Made by a program: the position numbers and the translations under genes. A model generated the notes under the pieces. That model did no database searches, was not told where the DNA came from, and was given only the letters and a program-made list of their open reading frames with translations. From contig DVDU01000199.1 of NCBI GenBank assembly GCA_015296065.1, positions 62,001 to 126,000 of the forward strand: a DNA stretch of 64,000 nucleotides, read 5' to 3'. Below are positions 1 through 8,746 of this stretch, piece by piece (within the stretch, counting starts at the first letter, position 1; each line of letters opens with the position of its first letter). Source of the stretch: Oscillatoriaceae cyanobacterium M33_DOE_052 (GTDB taxonomy: Bacteria > Cyanobacteriota > Cyanobacteriia > Cyanobacteriales > Laspinemataceae).

Positions 1-600
1 CACCCACATCTATAATATAGACAAAATCCAACTCTTTGTCAACTACTTTCCTAAATCCATCAAAGGCTTTACGGTCAATGAAAGAGCGATTAGTGATAAA
101 AGCGATGAGGCCATTATTTTCACCTAAGCAGTTTGCTGCCCATCGGTAGAATCGTAAATACATATCATAGATGGCGATTTGGTTTGGGGCTGCCCCCGCT
201 TTATACGCCTGGGAGAAATTTTCATAAACCACTTTAATAAACCTTTGCTTTTCGTGGTAAGGTTTGCTTTTCGTGGTGGTTAGCGATGTTTTGCGCTTGG
301 CGACGAATTACGGCATAGTAATGTTCTATACTCTTGAGTATCTGGCGGTGGGTCTCTCTGGTGAAAAAGGTGTTGATTATCTGCGAGATTTCCCTGGCTA
401 GATGTTCTCTCAATTGAGTATTGCTGTCTTCTTGCTGGCTGATTAGGTGACGCAAGGATGCGATAATATGGGTAATGTCTTGTTTAAATTGGGTAATCGC
501 AGCGCGAAATTCCTGCGTTTCTAGATGTTCAGACTCGCCAAAATTTGTCAGAAATTCATCTAATCTTGCTAGAAGATAGCAGAGCAGCCTTACTGAAAAA
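1..600 (-). pseudogene. Remnant of N6-adenine DNA methylase / type IIG- or ISP-like restriction enzyme
   Basis: Read on the minus strand, 1-230 encodes a segment with YDMYLRFYRWA and AFITNRSFIDRKAFDGFRK, typical of the part just after the catalytic NPPY motif in large Eco57I/ISP-like restriction-methylase proteins. Upstream, about 234-572 encodes a helical segment ending HHEKQ, which in homologues leads into a VVYENF motif. Two lesions are visible. A 15-bp sequence occurs at 244-258 and again at 263-277; this 19-bp duplication shifts the frame and causes a stop at 234. Removing one copy restores HHEKQRFIKVVYENF. In addition, VVYENF is followed within about 15 residues by YDMY, so the SAM-binding and NPPY portion of roughly 200 residues expected between them is missing. 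The gene continues off the left edge. Family assignment is from motif memory; the broken state is seen directly. Confidence 0.7.
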
Positions 601-660
601 TCTCGCTAAGGAATTATCCTTAGTTGATGGTTGGGGGTGGATGAAATGTCTCTTACGTAC

Positions 661-1059
661 CTAAACTTGCACAATCAAAGGTAATTTAGACGGCTGCCCC
701 ACAGGAGCAAACAGCTCCGCTGCGACATCAGCCACTTTTTCTGGTCCAGCGGCTTGCAATTGGCTGAGAATCGCGGCACTGTCATCAATTAATTGCTCGA
801 CGTTGATGCTAAAATAAGTGGGCTGATAATGGCGCAGACGGCTGATGCCTTCTCCGAGTAGAATGGCGGCACCACGCCAATTATGGTTGGTCAGGTGATA
901 GAGGGCAACAGAAATTTGGAGGACGCCTTGATAAAAGTTTTTTTCGGCCTGAGACGCCTCCATCCACAAAAGTTCTAAAGTATCGTGGCAGGCGTAAAAA
1001 TTCCGCTGATTAAACTGGTTTACGCCTTGCCAAAATTCTGGGGGGATTTCTGAGGACAT
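661..1059 (-). CDS. DUF309 domain protein
   Basis: A 132-residue soluble protein of the DUF309 family (small helical proteins of unknown biochemical function, widespread in cyanobacteria, plastids and Firmicutes). Visible hallmarks are FYACHDTLELLW near residues 21-32 and the following FYQGVLQISVALYHL helix, matching the family's conserved His/Glu-bearing helices. It lies 1 nt downstream of the ftrC stop codon on the same strand, so the two are probably co-transcribed. No function is inferred beyond the domain. Confidence 0.85.
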   Translation of the reverse strand: MSSEIPPEFWQGVNQFNQRNFYACHDTLELLWMEASQAEKNFYQGVLQISVALYHLTNHNWRGAAILLGEGISRLRHYQPTYFSINVEQLIDDSAAILSQLQAAGPEKVADVAAELFAPVGQPSKLPLIVQV

Positions 1060-1060
1060 C

Positions 1061-1426
1061 TCACTTGAGGTTTTCTCTGGCAGCTTGGAGGTCTTCCATC
1101 GAGATTTCCTGTTTGTCGCCAGCGAAATCGTTATCGGGGGTAAGAAATAACATGCAGTGACATTCCTTGCGCTCGCGCATGGGGATGCAAGGGCAGTTCC
1201 AGTATGCTGCTTTGGCTTCGGCTTCTTTGTCTTCGTAGTGGCGACAGGGACAGAGGGGAGAGCCTAGGTCATCTTTGTGCTTTGCCAATCCCTCGATGAC
1301 TACGGCAGTAACGGAGGGGTCTAGGCAAAAGTACGTACCAGTGCGCTGGGCGTACTGCTCGGAGAATTTCTTCATTGCCTCCAGGTTTTTCTCGCTGGAT
1401 AGCTTGCTGGTTTCTGTTGCTGCCAT
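1061..1426 (-). CDS. ftrC: Ferredoxin-thioredoxin reductase, catalytic beta subunit
   Basis: This is the catalytic subunit of ferredoxin:thioredoxin reductase, which passes electrons from photosynthetically reduced ferredoxin to thioredoxin through a 4Fe-4S cluster and an adjacent redox-active disulfide. The diagnostic spacing CPC-X16-CPC-X8-CHC is intact (CPCRHYED, then NCPCIPMRERKECHC). The segment RTGTYFCLDPSVTAVVIEGL is also characteristic. I prefer the ATG giving MAATETSK at 1426 (121 residues, the usual family length). An in-frame ATG at 1462 would add 12 residues, and neither start has a convincing Shine-Dalgarno. The variable subunit FtrV is not in the window. Confidence 0.95.
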   Translation of the reverse strand: MAATETSKLSSEKNLEAMKKFSEQYAQRTGTYFCLDPSVTAVVIEGLAKHKDDLGSPLCPCRHYEDKEAEAKAAYWNCPCIPMRERKECHCMLFLTPDNDFAGDKQEISMEDLQAARENLK

Positions 1427-1462
1427 AACTAATGTCTGTTGCTTGGGTTTGTCTGAAAGCAT

Positions 1463-1882
1463 TCTACCCTAATCTGTGGATCCCAGGAATAGGGATTTTT
1501 GATGATGAGGTGCCGATCGGGCAGGGGGGTCTGGGGCTAATAATTCCAGGTCTGGTGATGGTATTGCCTGCTCGATCGCACTACAGGTATGGTTTACACA
1601 GAAACTACACCCGAGGCCAAGAAGCGCAAAGACTACTGCCAAAGCCCAACAGCTCCCGATCGGCAGTATTGTACAATCTTACCAGGGTTCACGATGCGGG
1701 TGTATCTGACAGCTACAGTCTAGAAAGGTAAAAACAGCCTAGCGAGGTTCGTGGGGCTGTATGGGGCTGAGCCTCGGTCGGCCACAGACAAAAGTCACAC
1801 ATGAGAAAGCGGTGGCTGTTGTTTGCCCGTCTAGAAAAAGTCCCGAAAGCTCGAAACCACGCCATAGCACGGATTTTTATTC
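1463..1882. other. Intergenic region between divergent ftrC and the DASS permease
   Basis: About 420 bases separating two divergently transcribed genes, so promoters for both are expected here. Short open frames exist on the plus strand but none has recognisable protein features. No clear -35/-10 pair or regulator site stood out by eye. Confidence 0.5.
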
Positions 1883-3298
1883 ATGTGGGATGTAATTCAA
1901 TCTTGGTTGAGCGTTTCTCTGTTCATCAAGAAACGCTGGGTTGGCTACTTGATCGCGGCGGGGATTTACGGTCTGATTCTAATTTTGCCCATGCCGGGAG
2001 TGGAGACCGAAGCGCGGCTGTGCTTGGGAGTATTTGGGGTGGCGGTTTTTTTATGGGGCACCAGTTTGCTCCCGCTACCAGTCACAGCCATACTCGTCCT
2101 ATTCCTACTCCCCTTTAGCGGGGCGGTTTCTTCTCAAGACACCTATGCCTATTTCGGCAACCGGGCGGTGTTTTTTATTTTGGGTGCTTTTATCCTGTCC
2201 AGTCCGATATTACGATCGGGCTTGAGTACCCGCATCGCCTTAGCAGTAGTATCTCGCTTTGGTAACACCCCAGCCAAGCTGATCGGCTCAATTTTAGGCT
2301 TATCGGCGGTCCTGTCTTGTTTTATCAGCGCCCACGCCGTCGCCGCCATGCTATTTCCCATTGTCCTAGAGGTAGTGCGAGCTTCTGGCTCCAAACCAGG
2401 GGGACGATTTGGTTTAGTGGCATTTTTGGCCCTCGCGTGGGGGGTGGTGATTGGTTCTAATACTACATTGCTCGGGGGTGCCAGGGGTCCTTTAGCGTTA
2501 GGCATTCTCTACAACACCACTGGGGATAAAATCACCTTTCTCCAGTGGACGATCTGGGCAGCACCATTGGTCATCTTGCTGTTGGTGGTAGCTTACGGCT
2601 TGCTATTTGTGATGCTACAGGGGGAAGAGGTTTCCCTGAAAGGAGCCCTGCGGTTTCTGGAAGCACGCAATAACCAGTTAGGGCAGATATCCCAGCGGGA
2701 AAAGCTGACTGCGGGGTTGATGGTGGGGACGATCGCCCTCTGGGTAGCCGTGGGAGACACCTGGGGTTTAGAAACCGTGGCGTTTTTGAGCGTATCAGTA
2801 GCCTTCATCATCGGAATTGCCCAGTGGCGCGAAGTAGAAGAAGATGTGAACTGGGGGGTAGTCTTGATGTATGGTAGTGCCATCGCCCTGAGCGCCTCCC
2901 TGGAAACAACCGGTGCCGCATCTGCCCTGACTCAATTATTACTCGGGGCAGGGATTGGCTCGCCGTTGCTCATTTTCGGGATCGTGGTGCTGATGGCTCT
3001 GACGCTGACAGAGTTTATGAGCAATGCGGCAGCAGTGGCAGCCCTTCTACCCGTAGCTTTGGCTTTGGCGCAGAAGTACGGCATCGATCCCCGCGCCATC
3101 ACTCTGGGGGTAGTCATCCCCGCTGGGTTGGGGTTTATGCTCCCCGTGAGTACGCCAGCTCTGGCCATTGCGGTCAGCAGCGGTTTCGTCCGTCCCCCCG
3201 CCGTGATCCGTTGGGGCATTTGGCTGGACGTGATCGGGTATTTGGTGTTTTTGGGGATGAGTAAGTTTTATTGGCCGCTAGTGGGATTAAAGTGGTAG
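1883..3298 (+). CDS. DASS/SLC13-family anion permease
   Basis: A 471-residue polytopic inner-membrane protein with about 11-12 hydrophobic segments, in the divalent anion:Na+ symporter (DASS, SLC13) family that carries sulfate or dicarboxylates. Family helical hairpins are visible: FISAHAVAAMLFPI around residues 147-160 and FMSNAAAVAALLP around 375-387. These align with the two SNT substrate/Na+ motifs of the family, but the first reads SAH instead of SNT, so substrate or ion coupling may differ. A further GSNTTLLGG lies at 191-199. A Usp-like gene starts 9 nt after its stop and cysC follows. That makes sulfate or a related oxyanion a plausible substrate, but this is inference from context. 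Confidence 0.85.
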   Translation: MWDVIQSWLSVSLFIKKRWVGYLIAAGIYGLILILPMPGVETEARLCLGVFGVAVFLWGTSLLPLPVTAILVLFLLPFSGAVSSQDTYAYFGNRAVFFILGAFILSSPILRSGLSTRIALAVVSRFGNTPAKLIGSILGLSAVLSCFISAHAVAAMLFPIVLEVVRASGSKPGGRFGLVAFLALAWGVVIGSNTTLLGGARGPLALGILYNTTGDKITFLQWTIWAAPLVILLLVVAYGLLFVMLQGEEVSLKGALRFLEARNNQLGQISQREKLTAGLMVGTIALWVAVGDTWGLETVAFLSVSVAFIIGIAQWREVEEDVNWGVVLMYGSAIALSASLETTGAASALTQLLLGAGIGSPLLIFGIVVLMALTLTEFMSNAAAVAALLPVALALAQKYGIDPRAITLGVVIPAGLGFMLPVSTPALAIAVSSGFVRPPAVIRWGIWLDVIGYLVFLGMSKFYWPLVGLKW

Positions 3299-3307
3299 GA
3301 TGCAATC

Positions 3308-3754
3308 GTGTTGCTAATATTAACCAACCCTTACGCCTACGAAAAGGCATTAAATTTGGCGATCGAACGGGCCGCGCAAAAGCCCGATGAGTTGAAAGTC
3401 GTGTTTGTCATCGACCCAGACGCATTAGATAACCTGGTGCGCGAGTTGGGAGAAAAAGGCTGGCTCGGCTTGGGTTCGCAGCGCACCCTACATGATTCGA
3501 TGTTGGAAGGCTACCGCGCCTTGGCAGCAGATATCCTCGAAGATGTCCGCCGCCTTTGTGCCGCTGCCCATATCTCTGTGGTAACAGAGGTAAAAGAGGC
3601 GCCACTGGTGGCCTACATTCGCATCATCATCGAGCGAGACAATCAGCCCATCTTGGTCAGTGGCTCCCAGTATCTCGCCACAACGATGCTAACGCGACAC
3701 CTGACGGGGTTCGAGGATGTGAGGGCTCTGGTGGAATGGATCCAAGAAGACTAA
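3308..3754 (+). CDS. Universal stress protein-like (UspA fold) protein
   Basis: A 148-residue protein with an alternating beta/alpha pattern that begins MLLILTNPYAYEKALNLAIERA and has a late segment PILVSGSQYLATTMLTRHL, resembling the Usp fold. The classical Usp nucleotide signature GX2GX9GS/T is not evident, so ATP binding is doubtful. It starts with GTG 9 nt after the permease stop, so it is probably in an operon with it. Cytoplasmic Usp partners of transporters are common, and a regulatory role for the permease is inference only. Confidence 0.65.
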   Translation: MLLILTNPYAYEKALNLAIERAAQKPDELKVVFVIDPDALDNLVRELGEKGWLGLGSQRTLHDSMLEGYRALAADILEDVRRLCAAAHISVVTEVKEAPLVAYIRIIIERDNQPILVSGSQYLATTMLTRHLTGFEDVRALVEWIQED

Positions 3755-3950
3755 AGGGTTGGGCCGCAACCCAGACAGACACCCTTGGAGGAGAAACCGG
3801 GATCCAATGCGACAATCTTTGGATCTGTAGGGGCGATTCGCGAATCGCCCCTACTTAAGAAAACCGGTTTCTGGCAGACTAAAATTTCTGTTGGGGTGCT
3901 TCTGGCCGAGAAATAATAGGTTGGTACAAAGAATCTGGAGTTAAGTCACA
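3755..3950. other. Intergenic region before cysC
   Basis: About 200 bases holding the 28-bp palindrome listed separately and an AAACCGG-type repeat fragment. The cysC promoter should lie in 3870-3940. TAATAGGTTGG near 3914 is AT-rich, but no consensus box is convincing. Confidence 0.4.
3827..3854. repeat. 28-bp perfect palindrome (REP-like)
   Basis: A perfect palindrome with half-site GTAGGGGCGATTCG and its exact reverse complement, forming a 14-bp uninterrupted stem. This sequence type is a common interspersed palindrome in cyanobacterial genomes (recalled). It has no T-run on its 3' side, so it is not a standard terminator. Confidence 0.85.
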
Positions 3951-4487
3951 ATGCAACATCGTGGTGTAACTGTGTGGTTTACTGGGCTCAGCGGAGCTGG
4001 CAAAACCACGATCAGCCGCCGAGTGGAACAAGTGCTACGGAGTCATGGGTATAAGGTAGAAATCCTCGATGGGGATATTGTGCGTCAGAACCTGACGAAG
4101 GGTTTGGGTTTTAGCAAAGAAGACCGCGACGAAAACATCCGCCGCATCGGTTTTGTGTCTCACATTCTCACCCGCAACGGGGTGATTGTTCTGGTTTCCG
4201 CCATCTCGCCTTACCGAGAACTTCGCCGCGAAGTGCGCCAGCGAATCGGAGATTTTCTCGAGGTGTTCGTGAATGCCCCCCTGGAAGTTTGCGAAGAGCG
4301 GGACGTGAAAGGTTTGTATAAAAAAGCGCGGGAAGGTAAAATCCAGCACTTTACTGGTATTGATGACCCTTATGAGAGTCCGGAAATTCCCGATGTGGAA
4401 TGCCGCACCAATAAGGAAACCGAAGAGGAAAGTGCGAATAAGGTGTTACAAAAGCTGGTGGACGCCGGTTATATTCCGCACTTCTAA
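3951..4487 (+). CDS. cysC: Adenylyl-sulfate (APS) kinase
   Basis: This cytoplasmic enzyme phosphorylates APS to PAPS in sulfate activation. The 178-residue length is typical. The Walker A motif GLSGAGKTT is at about residues 12-20. Also visible are DGDIVRQNL for APS/Mg binding, the phosphate-handling segment VSAISPYRELR, and the KGLYKKAREG...FTGIDDPYE substrate-lid region. All key motifs look intact. It follows the DASS permease/Usp pair by 200 bases, which suggests a sulfur-assimilation neighbourhood. Confidence 0.97.
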   Translation: MQHRGVTVWFTGLSGAGKTTISRRVEQVLRSHGYKVEILDGDIVRQNLTKGLGFSKEDRDENIRRIGFVSHILTRNGVIVLVSAISPYRELRREVRQRIGDFLEVFVNAPLEVCEERDVKGLYKKAREGKIQHFTGIDDPYESPEIPDVECRTNKETEEESANKVLQKLVDAGYIPHF

Positions 4488-4622
4488 AGGTTAATCAGGG
4501 CAACAAGAAATTAGGGTGAGCGGTGGCGATTTTGATAGCGGCTCACCCTAATTTGCGCCGTAATGCTACGGCTCTGATCGTGGCGCCAAAACCCCGCCGC
4601 CAGGGATATGAGGGGATAAACT

Positions 4623-5081
4623 ATGCTGATGCTGCTTTTTTATGTCGGGAAAGAACGCTATTGCGTAGGGGCGGAGCGGGTGGTAGAGATCATCCCAATG
4701 GTTGCCCTGCGAAAGGTAGCACAGGCGCCGGAATGGGTGGCAGGTTTATTTAACTACCGAGGCGCGATCGTCCCCGCGATCGATTTGTGTTGTTTGCTTC
4801 AAAGCCGTCCTTGTGTTTCGGCTTTAAGCACCCGGATGATTGTGGTTAATTACTGGGATGAAGTCGGAGGTAGCGAACAGCTTTTTGCCCTGATCGCCGA
4901 GCGAGTCACAGAAACTTTGTCACGGGAAGCAATGGCGGATATGAGTATGGCCATGTCTCTGGACAACCCACCTTATTTGGGGGAAATTGTCACCGATGTT
5001 CAAGGGATGATTCAAATCCTGCGGGTGGAAGAACTTGGGAGAATATATCGGGGCAAATACCTGCTGCCAAAAGGTGAGTAA
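4623..5081 (+). CDS. CheW-like chemotaxis adaptor
   Basis: A 152-residue CheW-domain protein. CheW couples methyl-accepting receptors to the histidine kinase CheA. Signatures are an early F-Y-V-G-xx-R/Y segment (LLFYVGKERYCVGAERVVEI), the hydrophobic VAGLFNYRGAIVPAIDL core strand matching the conserved NxRGxxxPVxDL motif, and a late ELGRIYRG end. It is first in a block with cheR and two receptors; no cheA is present, so it must work with a kinase encoded elsewhere. In cyanobacteria such blocks serve phototaxis, motility or biofilm signalling. The particular role is unknown. Confidence 0.85.
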   Translation: MLMLLFYVGKERYCVGAERVVEIIPMVALRKVAQAPEWVAGLFNYRGAIVPAIDLCCLLQSRPCVSALSTRMIVVNYWDEVGGSEQLFALIAERVTETLSREAMADMSMAMSLDNPPYLGEIVTDVQGMIQILRVEELGRIYRGKYLLPKGE

Positions 5082-5158
5082 AGGGTCTGTGGGCGCTGGA
5101 GGTAAATTGGTGATAGGTTTTCTGCAAATGCCGGTAAAACAACAGTTTGACAAGGGCA

Positions 5159-6451
5159 ATGGTAAGAAAAGCAATCGAATCTTTGCTGGCGGAAAAAATC
5201 GGATTAGACCCCAATTCAATGGGGACGGGAAATATCGCTAGGGCGATTGGCAAGCGGATGGCGGCTTGTGGAGATTCGGATGAGGTAGCTTATTGGCAGC
5301 GACTCCAAGTGTCTCCGGCAGAATTAGCAGAACTGATCGAAAGTGTCGTCGTACCGGAAACTTGGTTTTTGCGCGATCGCGAACCCTTTGTATTTCTCAA
5401 AAATTACCTAGTTTCCCAGTGGCTACCCCATCCACCCCGAGAGCAACTGCGGGTTTTAAGTATCCCGGCGGCTACGGGAGAAGAACCATACTCGATCGCC
5501 ATTACCCTGACAGAAGCCGGTTTATCCGCCAAACAGTTTACCTTGGATGCGGTTGATATTAGCCAAAATGCCCTAATCAAGGCCAAGCGAGGTGTGTATG
5601 GGAAAAATTCCTTTCGCGGCACAGAAGCGGAATTTCTCCAGCGATATTTCCAACCTGTGACTGGTGGCGAAACCAGCAAACATCTCCCAGAATATGCAGT
5701 GATATCTCAAGTGCGAGCAGCAGTAAATTTTATCCCCGGAAATCTGCTGGATAAATTTTTTATGCTGAACAAAATTAATTATTATGATATCATATTTTGC
5801 CGCAATCTGCTGATTTACTTCCACCGGCACGCCAAAGAGGAAGCAATGGCGGTGATCAACCGATTATTAGTCTCGGGCGGCTTGCTGTTTGTCGGTCACT
5901 CGGAAAGTGCCCTGCCTTTAGCAGCGGGGTTTGAGCTAGTCCGCCACCCTCGGGCTTTTGCTTACCGGAAGCCACAACAGCCTAGAGAGGCGGCAATTGT
6001 CCCGAATGGGAAGCTGACGGCGAAGCCATTCCCACCAAATTTACCTTTATTGACCGGAAGACCACCAGCGATCGCCCTGCCTTCCGCCCCTCCCGCCAAA
6101 AAGCCAGAACCCAGCCGGGACAGCCAACCCCCCAACGCCAAAGAGGAACTCTCCCCCCTAGAGCTGGCCAAAGATTTAGCTGACAAAGGACAACTACAGG
6201 AGGCGGCTTCCCTCTGCGAAACCTACATCCAACAAAACATCACTAGCACCGAGGCTTATTTGCTCTTGGGACAGGTGCAGCAGGGTTTGGGCAATCCCGA
6301 AGCAGCGGAAAAATCCTTCCAACGCGCATTGTATCTCCAACCCGATTGTCTGGTAGCCCTCGTCCACCTGGCCCTGCTGAAAGAAAATCGGGGTGACACC
6401 GCCGGTGCAGCGATTATCCGAGCCCGCATCCAGCGCCGTCAAATCAATTAA
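5159..6451 (+). CDS. cheR: CheR-type protein methyltransferase with C-terminal TPRs
   Basis: SAM-dependent methylation of glutamates on methyl-accepting receptors. Residues about 60-275 hold the CheR catalytic domain: ETWFLRDREPFVFL, SIPAATGEEPYSIA (SAM-binding loop), VDISQNALIKAKRGVYG, FCRNLLIYF and GLLFVGHSES. A Pro-rich linker (about 280-330) leads to two or three TPR motifs (about 335-420, e.g. AYLLLGQVQQGLGNPEAAEKSF), a CheR-TPR architecture also seen in alternative chemosensory pathways. I use the ATG at 5159; a TTG 12 bases upstream is less likely. The gene lies 77 nt after cheW and 43 nt before a receptor, so a single transcription unit is likely. Confidence 0.92.
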   Translation: MVRKAIESLLAEKIGLDPNSMGTGNIARAIGKRMAACGDSDEVAYWQRLQVSPAELAELIESVVVPETWFLRDREPFVFLKNYLVSQWLPHPPREQLRVLSIPAATGEEPYSIAITLTEAGLSAKQFTLDAVDISQNALIKAKRGVYGKNSFRGTEAEFLQRYFQPVTGGETSKHLPEYAVISQVRAAVNFIPGNLLDKFFMLNKINYYDIIFCRNLLIYFHRHAKEEAMAVINRLLVSGGLLFVGHSESALPLAAGFELVRHPRAFAYRKPQQPREAAIVPNGKLTAKPFPPNLPLLTGRPPAIALPSAPPAKKPEPSRDSQPPNAKEELSPLELAKDLADKGQLQEAASLCETYIQQNITSTEAYLLLGQVQQGLGNPEAAEKSFQRALYLQPDCLVALVHLALLKENRGDTAGAAIIRARIQRRQIN

Positions 6452-6494
6452 AATTTAATCTCACGGTATGTTAACTTGCCCTCAGTAGGCGTGA

Positions 6495-8294
6495 ATGTCG
6501 GTTATCTCCGACGACAATTTATTCTCTAAAAAAATAAAACTTATGTTGGATAACTGGAACTTGTCAACGCGGATGTTCTTATCCTTTGTCTTCATGGGGG
6601 CCATAGTCTTCCTGGTGGCATTGGTGGGCTGGTACGGGAATAAACAGCTAGTTGATACTATTCAAATTATTACGAATAATACCCTGCCTGGAACAGTGAG
6701 TATCTGGAAGGTGAACGAGGGGCAAACTCAAATTGAATCCTCAGAGCGGGCTTTGCTCGATCCGAGTAATTCTCCCGTAGAGCGAGAAATTGAATTGAAG
6801 CGGATTGATCGGGCAAAGCAACAAATTAAAGAGGGGTTTTCCACTTATAGTAAAAAGCCCAAAAGTGCGGCGGAATTAGAAATTTATCAAAAATTGCAAG
6901 ATAGCTGGAATGAATGGGAAAGTAACCATAAAGAGTTTTTGCGGATCCACGAACAGTTTCAGAATACGGGAATTGTCAATCCTTTTGAAGAGCAGCTATC
7001 CCTGCTGGAAACCGGCCAGGAAAATTCTGCCCAAATGGAGCGGGCGAGAAGGGCAAGCGAACTGCTGCTAAAGCTGCGGGAAAGAGCCAAGGTAAATCGG
7101 GCGGCGTTTGAACGGACGAATCAATTACTCCTGGAGATTATCAAAATTAATGAAACTGTGGCGCAGCAGGGGGAGGCGGATGCGAAAAAAGATGTGGACA
7201 GAAGCCGGTTTTTAGTGTTTATGGGGATGTTTTTCGGGCCGCTGACGGCGGTGATGTTTGGCAATTACTTCAGCCGGACGATCGCCAAACCTTTGGGGGC
7301 AAGAATTGACCGGGTGGTAGCAGTAGCGGAAAGGATATCGGCGGGGGACTTATCGGTAGAAATAGATGTGACTGGTAGCGAGAAGAACGAAACCGGTAAG
7401 TTGCTCGTGGCATTTAAAAAAATGACCAAAAGCCTGAATGCGCTGATTGGTCAGGTGCAGCAGTCGGGAATTCAAATTACCACTTCTAGCACCCAAATTG
7501 CGGCATCCGGGAAGCAGCTAGAAGCAACGATGACGGAGCAGGTGGCGGCGACAAATGAGGTGGTAGCAACGGCGAAGGAAATTGCTGCTACTTCCGCGCA
7601 ACTGCTGGCGGCGATGCAGGATGTGGCGGGGGTGTCGGAGGAGACTGCTACTGCGGCTTCTCAAAGTCAGTCGGAACTAGCCCGCATGGAAGCAACCATG
7701 CGCCAGCTTGCCACTGCTACCAGTTCGATTTCGGGGAAATTGGGGACGATTAGCGAAAAGGCGAATAATATTAATAGTGTGGTGACTACGATCGCGAAAG
7801 TGGCCGATCGGACTAATTTGCTGTCCCTCAACGCCGCGATCGAAGCGGAAAAAGCCGGAGAATACGGCAGCGGTTTTGCCGTAGTTGCCCGAGAAATCCG
7901 CCGCCTCGCTGACCAAACTGCCGTCGCTACGTTGGAAATCGAACAGATGGTAAAAGAGATGCAGTCTGCTGTCTCCACTGGTGTTATGGAGATGGATAAA
8001 TTTACCAAAGAAGTAAAAAACGGCGTCGAAGATGTGCGTACCATCAGCCAGCAATTAGCCCTAATCATTGACCAAGTAAAAGCCCTTACCCCCAGTTTTG
8101 AGGATGTGAATCAAGGCATGGAGGCGCAGTCAACTGGAGCCGGACAAATCAGCTCGGCGATGGTGCAGTTGTCAGAACAAGCCGCCCAAACGGCGGAAAC
8201 CCTCGCCGAAACCAATCGCGCCTTAGAGCAGTTGAATGATGCGGCTCAAGGCTTGCGCCGTGCCGTATCTCGCTTTACCATCAAGTCAAAATAA
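6495..8294 (+). CDS. Methyl-accepting chemotaxis protein (four-helix-bundle sensor)
   Basis: A 599-residue membrane receptor. TM1 lies at about residues 28-46 (FLSFVFMGAIVFLVALVGW). A helical periplasmic region of about 190 residues follows, consistent with a 4HB_MCP sensor. TM2 is at about 237-256 (FLVFMGMFFGPLTAVMFG), then HAMP (about 262-318), then a long coiled-coil signalling domain. The kinase-contact hairpin is highly conserved ([18 protein letters not shown], then [16 protein letters not shown]). It lies directly downstream of cheR, its probable modifying enzyme. Ligand unknown. Confidence 0.93.
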   Translation: MSVISDDNLFSKKIKLMLDNWNLSTRMFLSFVFMGAIVFLVALVGWYGNKQLVDTIQIITNNTLPGTVSIWKVNEGQTQIESSERALLDPSNSPVEREIELKRIDRAKQQIKEGFSTYSKKPKSAAELEIYQKLQDSWNEWESNHKEFLRIHEQFQNTGIVNPFEEQLSLLETGQENSAQMERARRASELLLKLRERAKVNRAAFERTNQLLLEIIKINETVAQQGEADAKKDVDRSRFLVFMGMFFGPLTAVMFGNYFSRTIAKPLGARIDRVVAVAERISAGDLSVEIDVTGSEKNETGKLLVAFKKMTKSLNALIGQVQQSGIQITTSSTQIAASGKQLEATMTEQVAATNEVVATAKEIAATSAQLLAAMQDVAGVSEETATAASQSQSELARMEATMRQLATATSSISGKLGTISEKANNINSVVTTIAKVADRTNLLSLNAAIEAEKAGEYGSGFAVVAREIRRLADQTAVATLEIEQMVKEMQSAVSTGVMEMDKFTKEVKNGVEDVRTISQQLALIIDQVKALTPSFEDVNQGMEAQSTGAGQISSAMVQLSEQAAQTAETLAETNRALEQLNDAAQGLRRAVSRFTIKSK

Positions 8295-8746
8295 AGGCTG
8301 ACTGTGGGGACAGAACCATCACCAGCATCAATGGGGTCAAACCCACCAGATAGGGGTGTAGGCTCTGTACCCAAACCTGTCCCTGATGTCCCTTAAATCA
8401 AGGCAAATTTTGTCCTGATTTGGTTACTGGTGGTGCGTAAAAGTTAAGATTGAGCCACATTCGCCCCAAGGGAGGCTGCCCCAAATGATAATGCAGGGGA
8501 TTGGGTTACAATTTGGGAGATCTCCATCTCTGTTAATCTGGGCTAGAGATTAACCCACCTTTGCCCATATTGGGTCGGGGTCGATGCTAACGCGACACAG
8601 CCACGTTGTTCGAGCGATGATGCTGACTCAGCCAAGGTAAGCGTTTGGGCTCGTTTATGGGCATCGGGACTGGCGGCTGACCTGAGTCTGCCAAATTAAT
8701 TTGTCAATGGCTGGCCACGAAATTACTACTTTGGCACAAGCGTATT
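8295..8746. other. Intergenic region between the two receptor genes
   Basis: About 450 bases without a convincing gene. It separates two receptor genes of the same orientation, so the second receptor may have its own promoter. No clear terminator hairpin with a T-run or strong promoter was seen. Confidence 0.4.

Noticed and set aside
1432-2225. Plus-strand frames at 1432-1731, 1801-2118 and 2034-2225
   Set aside because: No domain-like composition; they overlap the start of the permease or cover a divergent promoter region.
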